From NCBI RefSeq assembly GCF_023053635.1, contig NC_086183.1, forward strand, positions 28,717,501 through 28,781,500: a stretch of 64,000 nt of DNA, in the 5' to 3' direction. The stretch's first letter is position 1; each line of letters begins with the position of its first letter. This DNA is from Elgaria multicarinata webbii (taxonomy: Eukaryota > Chordata > Lepidosauria > Squamata > Anguidae). Of the stretch, positions 22,083 to 33,393 are shown piece by piece. A program made the position numbers and the translations under genes. The notes under the pieces are model-generated. The model saw nothing but the letters and a program-made list of their open reading frames with translations, was not told the DNA's origin and ran no database searches.

Positions 22083-22290
22083 TTGGCAGCAGGAGGGAGG
22101 GGGCTCTCAGCTGGAGCTGGACCCAGGCACGATGGAGAGGTGCCTGGCTGCTGCTTCCTCCCTCACTGGTGGCCTCTGCAGAGACAGTTGGTAGGAGGAG
22201 GGAGGGGGCTCTCGGCTGGAGCTGGACCCAGGCACGGTGGAGAGGTGCCTGGCTGCTGCTTCCTCCCTCACTGGTGGCCTCTTCTCTGAA
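22083..22290. repeat. 105-bp tandem duplication just before the unit 3 V exon
   Basis: GGAGGGAGGGGGCTCTC at about 22092 recurs at about 22197 with very few changes over the period (GCACGATGG versus GCACGGTGG). It sits within 50 bases of the acceptor at 22325 and includes pyrimidine-rich text. Confidence 0.9.
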
Positions 22291-22325
22291 CTGAATCTTT
22301 TCCTCCCTACCCCCCACCCCCACAG

Positions 22326-22694
22326 CTTACATCTCAAGTTCATCTTGCTTCAAGTTACATCAAGCCGCTAAGAACGTTACCATTACGATTGACAAGACAC
22401 CAGAGTATCCTGTCATAGGGATAGACATCAGCCTGATCCCAAGAGGAAGCAACAAAGGTGTCATTTCCTGTAGCTGGTATCGAGGGGACAAGATTAAGTA
22501 TTTTCCGATCCTGACTTATATAGCAATTAATTCTACGGTGGATTATAAAGAAGCCTACACAGGCAGGGAGTCTATCGGTTCAGACTGTGCCTTGAAAATC
22601 AAAAATATTGGGGTTGCAGACATCGACTTCTACGCAATATACAAAACTACAGCTGATGCCTCTGAAGTAGGGGAGATAGCCTTGTTTGTCCAAG
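22326..22694 (+). CDS. Unit 3: CEACAM-like V Ig exon
   Basis: The acceptor CCCCCACAG precedes it and GTAACT follows; phase 1 at both ends. AYISSSSCFKLHQA finishes the signal peptide. The domain reads ISLIPRGS (no strand B Cys), SCSWYRGD (strand C), YTGRES, SDCALKI (strand E) and DFYAIY (no strand F Cys). NVT and NST could be glycosylated. The frame is fully open although the leader and the 3' end of this unit are damaged. Confidence 0.8.
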
Positions 22695-22987
22695 GTAACT
22701 ACTCTATATACTTCTTTTCCCCCACCCATAAACAGGGCAGGCCCTATCCTTAGGCAGAGTGCCTCAGGCAGGACAGACAGAGGGGGTGAGTGGCTCCTAC
22801 CGTTCCCTCTGAATCTCCCTTCACCCATGATTGACGATTATCCCAGGCAAATGGAGGGGGTCGTCTCTGCCAGTGTTGAAGAAAGATTCTGCAAGTGGAA
22901 TGGAAGAGGGCGGAGTGGGCGGGGGGGGGGCTGCCATCTTGGCTTTCTGTTTTGATTCAGGCAGCAAATATCTTAGCCCTGCACATA

Positions 22988-23159
22988 CCGTGTTTCTTTG
23001 ATTGTAAGATGCCATCGATTTTAAGATGCACACTAATTTCAGTACTACCAACAGGAAGAAAAAAAAACCTAAGACATACCTGCGATTCTAAGACGCACCC
23101 CATTTTTAGAGATGTTTATATTGGGGAAGAAAGCGTGTCTTAGAACTGAAGAAAAAGGG
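22988..23159. mobile_element. Tc1/mariner-like MITE with TA flanks, copy 1
   Basis: CCGTGTTTCTTTGATTGTAA and TCTTAGAACTGAAGAAAAAG are rough inverted ends, each beside a TA (22986-22987; 23160-23161). The cleaner copy is at 58453. Confidence 0.65.
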
Positions 23160-23161
23160 TA

Positions 23162-23544
23162 GTCCTCACTCTTCTACCCTGGCTTGGGAAAAGGAAATCA
23201 ATCCACTAATTTGTATGATTCAGTTCTGGTCCTGGTACAGCTGCTCCTAGATTTGTTCCAGTCTGATTCTGGCCCAGGGGGGGGTAAAGCTTGGGTAATT
23301 GGTTCAGCGCACCTCCAGAACTGGTTCAATTTCAGTTTGTGGCATAGAGCAAGGGTGTGCACACAAGCCATTCACACACCCCACCACCACCACCACATGC
23401 ACCCGCAGCAACCGATTTTGATGTTGCTGCAACAGCATCTGTGGCATGTCGTAGCATCAAAGTGCTGAAACTATGCCGACCGGATTGCCCAAAAAAGTAG
23501 AGGCTGGGGCTAAGATGGAGAGAATCCTGCTCTCTTCTGGGTCT
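23162..23544 (+). other. Unit 3 intron, unassigned
   Basis: Contains short CACCAC runs. No exon or named repeat is recognised. Confidence 0.3.
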
Positions 23545-24000
23545 GCATGGCGTGAAGAATGTGGATAGGGAGATATCCCTCCTCCCATAATATTAGAACC
23601 TGGAATCATTCCATGAAGCTGATGGGTGGGAGATTCGGGACGGATAAAAGGAAGGACGCTTCAGACAGCGCAGAGTTAAACTATGGAATCTGCTACTGCG
23701 AGATGTAGTGATGGCCACCAATTTGGGTGGCTTTAAAAGGGGGCTGGATAAATTCCTGGAGGAGAGGGCTATCGATGGCTACTAGCCCTGATGGTTGTGT
23801 GCTACCTCCAGTATTCGAGGCAATAAGCCTGTGTGCACCAGTTGCTGGGGAACATGGGTGGGAGGGTGCTGTCCTGCCTTGTTGGTCCTGCCTTGTTGGT
23901 CCCTGGCCGATGGTTGGTTGGCCACTGTGAAAACAGAGTGCTGGACTAGATGGACCCTAAGTCTGATCCAGCAGGGCTCTTCTGATGTCCTTATGTCCTC
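23545..24000 (+). mobile_element. CR1-group LINE 3' region
   Basis: GGCTTTAAAAGGGGGCTGGA, CACCAGTTGCTGGGGAACAT and the end TCCAGCAGGGCTCTTCTGAT; same family as 14130. A 15-bp segment (CCTGCCTTGTTGGTC) is tandemly doubled inside. Confidence 0.75.
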
Positions 24001-24292
24001 ATGCTTGATGAACTTCTTGGCTGAAGTGAGGTTTGACATTCTCAGCTCATGCTCTTAGCCTTGATGTACCAGCTCACTAGCAGATGAGTGGACTTCACAA
24101 TGAGGGAGGAATGGGAATGGGAAAGAAAGATGGCTTTAGGGAACCTGGAAACCAGGCTGGGCCAATTCAGCTGGTAGATGATAGCACTGATGGAGCGGAT
24201 GGGGATTACCAATAAGCTTAAGAAAAACTGGAGCAAAGCATCATGGGAGTTCCCCTTCCAGGTTCTCACCCAGTCTTTCCTTGTGTCTTCAG

Positions 24293-24419
24293 GTGAAATG
24301 CCAGCCCCAAAGGCCGTTAGCCCAATTGCCACCGTAGGGATTGTGGCTTCCTGTTTTGTTGGGCTTGCTTTCCTCGTAGGGATGTTTACATATCAGTTTG
24401 CGGGCGGTCCTCCTCCAAG
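24293..24419 (+). CDS. Unit 3: transmembrane exon
   Basis: Between TGTGTCTTCAG and GTAATA; phase 1 in, phase 2 out. It codes EMPAPKAVSPI, then the helix ATVGIVASCFVGLAFLVGMF and TYQFAGGPPPR. The intron text before it (TGCCAATTCAGCTGGTAGAT) is shared with units 1 and 4. Confidence 0.75.
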
Positions 24420-24784
24420 GTAATATTGATTGAATACTTACTTTATTGTTTGAATGTATTTTTGTTTCTACGTTAGTTTATTGAAATTACTTCTATGGCC
24501 GCGCCTCCGCCAATTCAGGACTACTGCCTCCATGTTCAGAAAAGAGGGACGTAAAAGGGATGGCCAGTTGAGCAACCCCTTTTTTTTCTATTCCACATTG
24601 CTCTGCTCTGCTGTCTGAGTTCATTTACTCCGCAATAGCCCCATCCACCACTCATTTAAAAGCCAAGAGGGGTGGTTGTTCTTTTGGTTAAAGAGATGGA
24701 AGAAAAGGACAATCAGTCTTTTGGCATTCCAGCCCAAGAAGGGTGGAGGAAATAGATAGGGTGGCCACTTAGTACTTCTCCTCA

Positions 24785-25140
24785 TGAGCCATTTATTGCA
24801 TGCTCATGATTGGCCATTGATGGAAGTTTGTGCGTCCTTTACAGGATGCTGTCAACCACCAGGCAGTCTCCCACGCCTTCCCCCGGTAATCACGCTTTAG
24901 AAAAGATCAGAGGTAATGCACTATTTAAATTTTTTGCGGGATATCCCCAGTGTGTAAAGTCAGCGTTGCACTATAATCCAGCCACTAGATGCCGCTGTCT
25001 CATTGAACTTTATGGAGCATTGCTGAAAGGGGATGTTTTCAATTACAAATCACATAGTTGTCGTTGGTTGCCATCTAAAGAAGCCCATAGTAAACTTGGA
25101 AAGACTCCAGAATAAGAAAGCCTGGTAAGAGTGCAGGCGA
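24785..25140 (+). repeat. Duplicated non-coding block, copy inside unit 3
   Basis: TTTATTGCATGCTCATGATT, then GGATGCTGTCAACCACCAGG, CAGCCACTAGAT and AGAAAGACTCCAG-type words match 30050-30370 downstream of unit 3 and 6890-7010 downstream of unit 1. It is therefore unit flank, found here inside a unit intron. The frame MLSTTRQSPTPSP is not an exon. Confidence 0.55.
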
Positions 25141-25557
25141 TTTGCAAGGACTGTGATTTGCATAACCTTTTCATATGCTAATTCTTACACATGGATGGAA
25201 ATTTACAAATAATTATTATGATTCAAATAGACATGCAGTACATCTCACCGTGCTTTGGAAGGCTGTGACGAGGTCCCTGTGCACCTGCCTTTTCCTCCTG
25301 CTGTCCAGGTGCTCCCTGGATGGGCAACAGTTCTTAGGGCTTGTTCTCTTTAACCTGGAACTGGGCTGGGCAGTCCTTCAAACAGGTGATGCCTTCGTAT
25401 GGAGAATGATCTGGTGGCAGTGCTTCAAAGAGAGGTCTGCCTTCAGTGAAAGAGGGCATCTGGCCACCCTAGAAAGAGGGCCAGTGGTTGCTTATGTAAA
25501 TAAGCCCCTGGGCAAAGGAAGCTTCTGACTCTTTGCTCTTTTCCACTCTTTCCTCAG

Positions 25558-25605
25558 GGATGCAACTGTATCTCAAATGCCTGTCAGCCATCATTCTGAA
25601 ATCCT
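25558..25605 (+). CDS. Unit 3: cytoplasmic exon (48 bp)
   Basis: Acceptor TTTCCTCAG and donor GTAAGT. Phase 2 in and out. It codes (R)DATVSQMPVSHHSEIL. The length is a multiple of three, so it can be skipped in frame. It resembles the unit 4 exon at 35889 in place and style (RNVDHSSM). Confidence 0.55.
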
Positions 25606-26513
25606 GTAAGTTCTAGGCCTGGAGGATGGAGCTGGGGTGATCCCCTTTGAGAAAACCAGCTCCCTCCCTCTGTACTTTTAGAATATCAGGGGCAGGTCAA
25701 TGCTCCCCAGGAAGCCACCTCCATCTTTGGGAATGAACGTGTGCATGTGGCAGGGGTCACTCAGGTTGGACATCAGGATGGGGAGATGGAACCTCTGTGT
25801 TCAGAGGATGTACGCCACTGCAAAGCAGTGGCAGGGGAATGACGGTGGGCTGGGGTGGGGGCCCAGGAAGCGCATTTGGGGTAGGCATGGCCGGGCACCT
25901 GCTGAGGGCCACACCCCAGCAGGGGCCAACTGATCAGGGGCCCTGGGAGTTGCTCCTCCTCTTCACCAGTGCAACCTGCTTGTTCACCTGCTCTGGCTTA
26001 GACAATGGTGGTGGTAAGAAGGAGGTGCAGGAGAGGCCATTGCCTACTTGCTCATTGGCTCCTTGCCTGTCAAGCAAGCAAATGGTAGCCATGTTGAGGA
26101 AGAGGAGAAGGAGCAAAAGCAGCCGGTGACAATGGCGGTGAGAATGTAGACTCACCAAGGGAGGAGGCCCACTAAGGGTGCATTGGCCAAGTGCCCTCCA
26201 AAAGCTAGAGCTGGCACGGATGGGGATCCCTGTCTTCAAGCTCTGCTTGTGGGCTTCCTGAAGGCATCTGAGTGGGCTGGTTGCTGGACTGAATGGTCCT
26301 TTGGCTTGATCCAGCAGGGCTTTTCTTACGTCGAACGACTGGTGCATGCCGCACCTCCCTTGCCCTCCCTGGGGGAACGGCCTCAGTGATGGACGGGGTG
26401 GCGGGGAGGGGTGTTGTGGAAAGGACTGGAAAGGAGGGGAGGAGAACTGCTGGTTGTGTGTAGGGGGAGATGCCAGCCCAGTGTACTCCTTTAAGATCCC
26501 TTTCTTTCCATAG

Positions 26514-26568
26514 TGTGGAGAAAATGGAGCCACCACCGAATCCAAGCTCTCAAATGTTGCCTGAGTAA
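26514..26568 (+). CDS. Unit 3: last coding exon
   Basis: Acceptor CTTTCCATAG. It codes VEKMEPPPNPSSQMLPE; a donor-like GTAAGT starts at 26565. Without splicing there, TAA follows at 26566-26568. It is the counterpart of the unit 1 exon 4475-4525 (51 bp, phase 2). The next conserved acceptor in this unit is lost (28412-28414), so read-through to TAA is the simpler reading. Confidence 0.5.
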
Positions 26569-27050
26569 GTATCTGCAAAGTTCAGCTGCAATTTGTGCAA
26601 ATCTGGCTGCAAGTTGCGCAAAACGCTCATAGGGTTGGGCAAACTGCAGAACCTCTCTCTCTGTGTGTGTGTGTTTGTGTGAGAATGCAACAAAAGTTCC
26701 TGGAACTCAGGGAAAAGCCCGCAGCTCAGCTCACAAACACAGTTGTGTCATATGCGCTGTGGAACTCCATCAAGGCAAAAATGAACCGAAGGATCATGGT
26801 TCCCAACTTCCGGCTCATTGCAGATTGCTGCCTGTGGGTCAGCCCTGACACATGTCCTCCATGGGCTCAACCATCCTAGCAGGAAACATGTTGTAAACGT
26901 CTGGATTTACACCTGCAATGGAATGAAGTGGACCAGAGGTGACGCCGTCCTGGGATGGCAGAATGGACTGTGCCATTTCCATCTGCAGTCAGGACATCGC
27001 ATTTCTGAAGCTCCCCTAAGTAATGAAACTCCTCGCAAGCCTAAAACTGA

Positions 27051-27143
27051 GGCCTTAGCTAGATGAGGAGTTATCCTGGGCTGATACCCGGATCGCCCCT
27101 GTGCGTCCAGATGACGCACAGGGGATCCTGGGCTCAGGCAGGG

Positions 27144-27197
<54 letters not shown>

Positions 27198-27880
27198 TAT
27201 TTATATAGCACCATCAATGTACATGGTGCTGTACAGAGTAAAACAGTAAATAGCAAGACCCTGCCGCATAGGCTTACAATCTAATAAAATCATAGTAAAA
27301 CAATAAGGAGGGGAAGAGAATGCCAACAGGTACAGGGAAGGGTAAGCAGGCACAGGGTAGGGAAAAACTAACAGTAGAAAGTAACAGTAGAAGTCTGCAC
27401 AACATCAAGTTTTAAAAGCTTTAGGAAAAAGAAAAGTTTTTAGTTGAGCTTTAAAAGCTGTGGTTGAACTTGCCCTGGGATAGTGGGCACCACTTTTGCC
27501 GCAGTATTTCCTGTGGTCTCGGGCTGAGCCTGAGACTGCGAGGGTGTGGCCCATGTAAGCAGTTTTTTCTGGCTCCGCATGCAATTACTCATGAGGAGCC
27601 GGGAGCCGCACATGGGGCTCAGCACTCCCCACGAGCACTGCGCCCATCGAGGGCAGGGTGGGGAGATCGGGGGCAGGTTGGGGGGATCGGGGAAACCTTT
27701 AAAAAAACCTTACCTGCGCGCACAAGCGTTCGTGCGCATCCGGTCCTTGAAAAAAAATGGCGGGCACGACGGCTCTCCTCGTCGCACCTGACGTCTAGCC
27801 TATGGTGAGATCCCGCAATAGTTGCATCGCAGGATCTCCCCTCCTCTCGCCCGGATTTTCATTTAGGTCTAGCAAAGGCC
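27051..27880. mobile_element. PIF/Harbinger-like MITE family, copy interrupted by a LINE tail
   Basis: Left end GGCCTTAGCTAGATGAGG, right end TAGGTCTAGCAAAGGCC. The middle contains an ATT array and LINE 3' end (27146-27470) that entered later. Flanking 3-mers are not identical. Confidence 0.6.
27146..27470 (-). mobile_element. L2-like LINE 3' end with (ATT)n tail
   Basis: ATT array then TATAGCACCATCAATGTACA and CATAGGCTTACAATC. Same 3' end as 11638 and 62440. It is nested in the MITE above. Confidence 0.8.
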
Positions 27881-28414
27881 AAACATAGCAAGAAAAGGAC
27901 TATGCAGACTCTTCCCCCCCCAGATGTGCTAGATTTCTTTATACAGTGTGTGAAGGTGTGTGTGTGTGGGAGAGATAATATGTAGGGGTGCATTTATTCC
28001 CAAGGTGGTTTCCCCAGCAGCAGCCTGAAGCGGTACCATCTGTTGTACCCCGTTAGACTATTCATTCTGCAGCATGTGGCCCCAACCCATGGAAATTGGA
28101 AATCAGAGCTCCCGGCTTCCATTCCCACCTTTTGGTGTCAGTGGGAGTCCGTGGACTTCCTTTAAGGAAGCTCTTTTTTGGAGTGGGTGGGGGAAGGCTT
28201 GGGTCTGGTCTGAATGATTTGGAGAAGGATGTGACATCCCCTGGGCTGTAAGAGTATATCTATTTTAGATCTAGAGCGATACATAAATATTGTAAATAAA
28301 TAAATAAGAGTTGCTTGCCAGATTTTTGGAGGCAAGGATGGTGGAGTGTGTATTCCTCCATGTCTGGCTTCCATGGTCTGATTCTAGACTCTCTCTCTCT
28401 CTCTCTCTCTTCCA

Positions 28415-28660
28415 TGTAAAGAACATGAACGTCCTCGTCCAGAATATTGTCGGATTTGAAGTCTGAAACAGCATCACCCAGCCCCTCCTACCACCTGTCC
28501 TCCAGAAGAGGAGCACCATATACATGGAAATCATGACGAAATAATCAACAGCATTCTGATGGCTCCGAAACACCAGCACCCATCCACACCCCCAAGGGCA
28601 GAAAAAGCCACCATATCTGCTGATGAAATTAAAGCCTCCAGTTCCCAGTTTTGACTGTAG
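28415..28660 (+). pseudogene. Unit 3: 3' exon homologue without its splice acceptor
   Basis: CGTCCTCGTCCAGAATATTG and GAAGTCTGAAACAGCATC match the last exons of units 1, 2 and 4, and ATTAAA at 28628-28633 stands for the poly(A) signal. The acceptor is CAT instead of CAG at 28412-28414, after a long CT run. The transcript may retain the preceding sequence or end elsewhere. Confidence 0.5.
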
Positions 28661-28989
28661 CCACTTTCTTTAGGCAGTGATTGGTCTCTCCATATTCCTC
28701 TGCCTCACAGAGTTTATATAATAGAAAGATGGCTAAGCAGATGCTACAATAGCACCAACTTCAGCCATGAATATGTGGATCCTTAGGTACTGCAGGCTAG
28801 CGGGGGACCCCTAAGGGCAGGGGGAGGATGAACAAAAGCAGCAACGTGAGTACCGAGCATGCTCAGTTGACACAGAATGCTGTCTCATTTTTATTGGAAG
28901 GTGGAAAATGGGGGACAGAGATGGGATGAAAGAAACAGGACTCACTGGAACCCTAAACAGGATTACCTCGTAGTGCAACATTATAGTGC

Positions 28990-29745
28990 AAGTCTGACTT
29001 ATAGAATTAATATTTATATATTTTTGTTATACCAACTGCGCCCTTATCTGGACGGAGATAGCCTCGCTACAGTTATCCATGCTCTGATAACCTTTCGTTT
29101 GGATTACTGCAATGCGTTATACGTGGGGCTGCCTTTGAAAACAGTCCGGAAACTTCAACTGGTACAAAACAGGGCAGCACGGTTACTAACAGGGACTGGC
29201 CAATGAGACCACATCATGCCAGTCCTTTTCCAGCTTCATTGGCTACCAGTCCAGGTCCGGGCCTGATTCAAAGTGCTGGTATTAACATTTAAAGCCCTAA
29301 ACGGTTTGGGGCCAGGTTATCTGAAGGAACGCCTCCTCTCGTATGTACCTGCCCGGACCCTAAGGTCATCCTCAGAGGTCCTTCTCTGCGAGCCCCTGCC
29401 AAAGGAAATGATGCAGGTGGCTACCAGGAGGAGGGCCTTCTCTGCTGTGGCACCCCGGCTGTGGAATGAGCTCCCTAAGGAGGTTCGCTTGGCACCTACA
29501 TTATATGCCTTTACACACCAGGTGAAGACCTTTTTATTCTCCCAGCATTTTAACAGTCTATAAATAAATTTTAACTTGGTGTTTTAAATTTGTAATTTGC
29601 ATTGCTGCTGTTTTTATCTGGTTGAGCTTTTATATTGTATTTTATATTATGGTTTTATACTGTTGTTTTATACTTTGAATTGTTTTAATTTTTGTGACCT
29701 GCCCAGAGAGCTCTGGCTGTTGGGTGGTATAGAAATGTAATAAAT
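28990..29745 (+). mobile_element. L2-like LINE 3' half
   Basis: Frames give LDYCNALYVGLPLKTVRKLQ, LVQNRAARLLTGT, LTFKALNGLGPGYLKERL and RRRAFSAVAPRLWNELPKEV: the end of a non-LTR reverse transcriptase. The 3' tail has GCCCAGAGAGCTCTGGCTG and AATAAATAAATAA. It lies in the unit 3 downstream flank and is absent from units 1 and 2. Confidence 0.88.
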
Positions 29746-29870
29746 AAATAACATTTCTATATCACTCAATATCTGAAGCTCTCTGGGCAGGTCACAGCAA
29801 TTTAAATGTCAAAATGCATCATAATATATGTACAATATAAAATGTAAAAGCTTAAAACTATGATATAAAG
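29746..29870 (-). mobile_element. L2-like LINE 3' tail, opposite orientation
   Basis: ACATTTCTATATCACTCAAT and CTGAAGCTCTCTGGGCAGG, the reverse of the tail that ends the preceding element. The two tails are head to head at 29745. Confidence 0.7.
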
Positions 29871-30049
29871 CATATTATTATTGACACCTTGAACAGTTTT
29901 GTAGAAAGACAACTAATATGTTAATTCATAAATAGGTAAATAAGCCAACGAGGTGATGGTTCTTCTTCTGGGGGAAAGATCTACATCCAGATGAAAATGC
30001 CAGTGCTCATTTGCAAACCGTACCATGGGCTAAGAGCTTCTTTATATGA

Positions 30050-30490
30050 GTGATTTATTCCACGTTCATGATTGGTCACTCACGGATCCTTTACATGATG
30101 TTGTCAACCTCCAGGACCTCTTCCACATTTCCCCCCTTTTATCCCACTTTCAAAAAGATTGGAGATAAACTGTAATAAAAGTAAATAGCACTCTGTCGGC
30201 AGTGTTTAATGCTGAAGTAGCACTACAATACAGCCACTAGATAGTGGTATTTCACTGAAAATATAGAGCATTGCCAAGGAAGTTTTCAATTCCAAATCAC
30301 CTGTTTGCCTATTGTAAAACCAGAAAGACTCCAGAAGAAGAAAGCCCAGTAAGGATGCAGGATTTTTGCTTAATGTAGAGAAGGTCTGAAATCCAAGAAG
30401 AGCATGACAGCATAAGGAATAGGGTGTTTAAAATATATCTGGCCGTATCATTCTATACCATTCACTTTCTTGTGCTCTTGGATTTTGTAA
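30050..30490 (+). repeat. Duplicated intergenic block downstream of unit 3
   Basis: Matches 24785-25140 in its first part; AAAATATATCTGG...TTCACTTTCTTGTG in its last part matches 17355-17395 downstream of unit 2. No gene is seen. Confidence 0.55.
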
Positions 30491-30534
30491 GTTAAACCCA
30501 ACTGTGACCAACTTTCAGCTCTGCTGAAAGTCAG

Positions 30535-30745
30535 GGTGAAAGACCATGGTCCCACTAACAGAAGTAGCCTTAAACATCCCTTTACGGTGTATAAATATGC
30601 CTACGTTTGAAGCATTGACCATGGCTGGTGGGCATACTGCTTTGCAAAGCACCTTGGATAGCTCCTTTAGAGTGGTTCTGATTGAAACCCGGAGCAGATT
30701 CACTGTTCCACTGACATCGAAGCTACCAACCTCCACAGAAAATGA
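30535..30745. mobile_element. hAT-like MITE of the CAGTGG family, degraded
   Basis: GATTGAAACCCGGAGCAGAT, CCACTGACATCGAAGCTACC and AACCTCCACA match the right half of the family; the left half is eroded. Confidence 0.5.
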
Positions 30746-30749
30746 GGCT

Positions 30750-31600
30750 GTGGAGCACCAAATGCCAGCCCCCCAATATGCAAACAAACAAAGAAAAAAC
30801 TGAACCCATGATGTAGTGGGAGATTCTGAAGTGCAGACACTCATCATGACTGTATCCATCACCACACCCAAAGGGATGTCCAAAAATGGAATTAGCTGTG
30901 TTGACCCATGCCTGTACCATGATGTGCACTCCCAAATGGTTCAATGGCAGTCAGAAAGGGGTCATGACTGGTAATGCCACAGCAGAGTCACAGCGAGGTA
31001 AGGAATGATCAGGACCCTGGACAGCACACTGTGGGGGCTACTGACTGGAGTGTTTCCTCACAGGGAGAGCTGTTGTCTCAGCAAGTGGAGTGTGAGCAAC
31101 TGAGGTCTTAAAATGGCTGGCTGGCCCAGTACTTTCAGAAGCCCTGTCCTCCATTGGATGCTAGCTGTAGCCTTAAAAGGGACCGTGGTTATTTCTGTAG
31201 CCTGACGCTCCCAAATGGCTGGGTGTCAGAAGAAGCTGTACATGAGCCATCCTCACACTCTGAGGTTGCAGGCAGGGCTGAATTTTCAGGCCTGGAAGGT
31301 ATATGAGTAGATAGTGAGGGTTCTACCTCAAGTGGGTTGACCAGTGGCTCATTGGGGTGCTGCTAAGCCTCTTAAAATAAGGGTGTCAGGCTTGTCCATT
31401 ACCCAAGTGGTTTGCACTCATGCTTGGAACACTGGGTTGGAACATTGTTGTTGTTGAAAGATCAAAATTCAGAAAAGGGAGGGGCATAATGACCCTTAAG
31501 ATAACAACCCCCCTGGGCCTAAAACCCTGAGCAGATGTACACATCTACAGTCAACCTGTCAATTGGGTTCCCCCCACTCCCACCATGGGGTTTCTTACCC
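30750..31600. other. Intergenic DNA between units 3 and 4
   Basis: I recognise no gene or named repeat. GTTGTTGTTG near 31445 is a short simple repeat. Confidence 0.3.
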
Positions 31601-31854
31601 CCTCAGCTCCCCATAGCTCACACCTCTGCTTTATTACCTCCTCCTGCTACCTGAGAGTTCACAATGGGGGGGGGCAGCACCTGGCAATATGGCATCCTGA
31701 ACTGAAGTGGAGGAGACCTGGAGTGAGCGGTGAGTGGGTGGGCTTGGCTGGGTCTCCCAGTCACATAGAACATGGAGGGAGCCCAGGCACCCTGCTGGGC
31801 TCAAAGATAACCTGCCAGGATGTCCAAGATGCTCCCAAGGGTGGCAGGAATATC

Positions 31855-31924
31855 ATGCAGACACCGCTTGGCAGTGGGGGGGCCTCAAGGTGTGAGAGAC
31901 GCTGGCCAATGTTCCTTCTAGCAG
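31855..31924 (+). CDS. Unit 4: leader exon
   Basis: ATG at 31855 starts MQTPLGSGGASRCERRW and continues PMFLLA, phase 1 at the donor GTGAGG. The 70-bp length and the preceding ATATC match unit 2. The region 31605-31665 before it (CCCCATAGCTCAC, CTGCTTTATTACC) is shared with the upstream regions of units 2 and 3. Confidence 0.75.
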
Positions 31925-31929
31925 GTGAG

Positions 31930-33000
31930 GGAATTGGGACGCTATTGGGGATGTGAGAAGGGGGCGCTGACACAGTGATGGTGTGTGTGTGGGGGGGACT
32001 CAGGTCTTAAACGGTAGCTTAGAGAGACGAGCTCTTTATAAAGAGCTGGCATGACTAACGGCTGCCTCCATGCAAGCCAGGCCTCTCAAATCCTGAGAAG
32101 ATGACACAACAATGATTCATGGAAAAACAGAAGTGATAAAATATAGGGATGTCGTGGACATCCAACTGGGTCTGAGGGTCTGATGGACTCCCTTGTTGTG
32201 CCCACCTCCCTGGATCCAGTTGGGCACTCGCAGCGCATTCGCTGGCTCACGGGTCAAGCGCCCACGCCGCCCAAGCAGAGCTGGACAGAGGAGGAGCCGG
32301 TTGGCATGGGCCTACGATTTTGAGGGGGGGCATTCCGAGTCCCCCTGGGCAAAGTTGCTTGGTTTTTCTATTGTTGTTGATGAATTTGCCCAAAGAAAAG
32401 CACGTAAAGCATTTCTAAGTGTGAAGAAGTGATGACTTGTATACATCTTAAATAAAAGTTCTAGTTCATATGTATTTAGAACTGATTAAAAAAATACTTA
32501 ATGAGCAGTTTGAAATCTACATTTCCCATCTGGCCCAGGCCTACTACCAGCTTTGCCCAGCCCTGCACCCAAGGAGTGCCTTTATGGCCACCCTTTACAC
32601 AAGTGGGGGAAATTATGCAATTTCCGGATCCTTCATTGTTGTGTACAATGGAGGCTCCGGACGAGAGCAGATGGGCCTGCGATGTTGTCAGACGCTTGGT
32701 GAGCCGCAAAAGATGCTTGTGCAGCACCACAAGTGTGGCCGAGTGGTGGCGTGGCACGCGGCCAACAAATTGGACACAGGTGATTTCACCCATTCCTAAT
32801 AAAATATCCCTTTCTCCCTTTTTCTTAGCAGTATGAATTTGGAATCCTTTCCTGATACTTTGATCATAAAAGTGCAAGCGTTGCTGTTTGTTATCCTTCC
32901 TTGGTGTTAGACTTGAAACTGAATGTCTGTCCCTTGCCCGGCCTGTGGGCCTCTTCCTTGAACTGATGGCTACCTCTTCCCTCTCCTCTGCCCCCCACTC
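31930..33000. other. Unit 4 intron 1
   Basis: It holds a short GT run near 31980 but no exon or named repeat I can support. A stretch at 32190-32460 is GC-rich then AT-rich and could be a mobile element fragment. Confidence 0.3.
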
Positions 33001-33006
33001 CGACAG

Positions 33007-33381
33007 GCCACATCTTGACTTCTTCCTGCTTCCTGTTGACTCAAGCCGAGACCATTAGTATTGCTGTCACAGTGGAACCGTGGTTACCTGTGGTAGGAAA
33101 AGAAGTCACCCTAATGCCAGCGGGAAAGATGGACGACGTTTCCTCCTGCTGCTGGTTTCATGAGCAAATGTCTGAGAAGAATGAAATTTCGATCTACTGG
33201 CCACCGCCAACTTCTGAACATCATCATGGAGTTGCCTACACCGGGCGGGAGACCATAAACCTGGATTGCTCCTTGCACATCATTAATCTAACCAACATGG
33301 ATACTGGCTACTACATAATACACAAGCACAAAAATACAACAGATACGTCTGAAATGGGGAAGATATTCTTACTTGTTGCAG
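33007..33381 (+). CDS. Unit 4: CEACAM-like V Ig exon
   Basis: Acceptor CTCCGACAG, donor GTAAAT; phase 1 at both ends. GHILTSSCFLLTQA completes the signal peptide. The domain reads VTLMPAGK (no strand B Cys), SSCCWFHE (two cysteines before the Trp), YTGRET, LDCSLHI (strand E) and GYYII (no strand F Cys). MDTGYY matches the usual D-x-G/A-x-Y turn before strand F. NLT and NTT could be glycosylated. Confidence 0.82.
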
Positions 33382-33393
33382 GTAAATATCTTA

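Noticed and set aside
24841-24885. Small exon coding MLSTTRQSPTPSP in unit 3
   Set aside because: It has splice-like edges but the same text occurs in the non-coding flanks after units 1 and 3.
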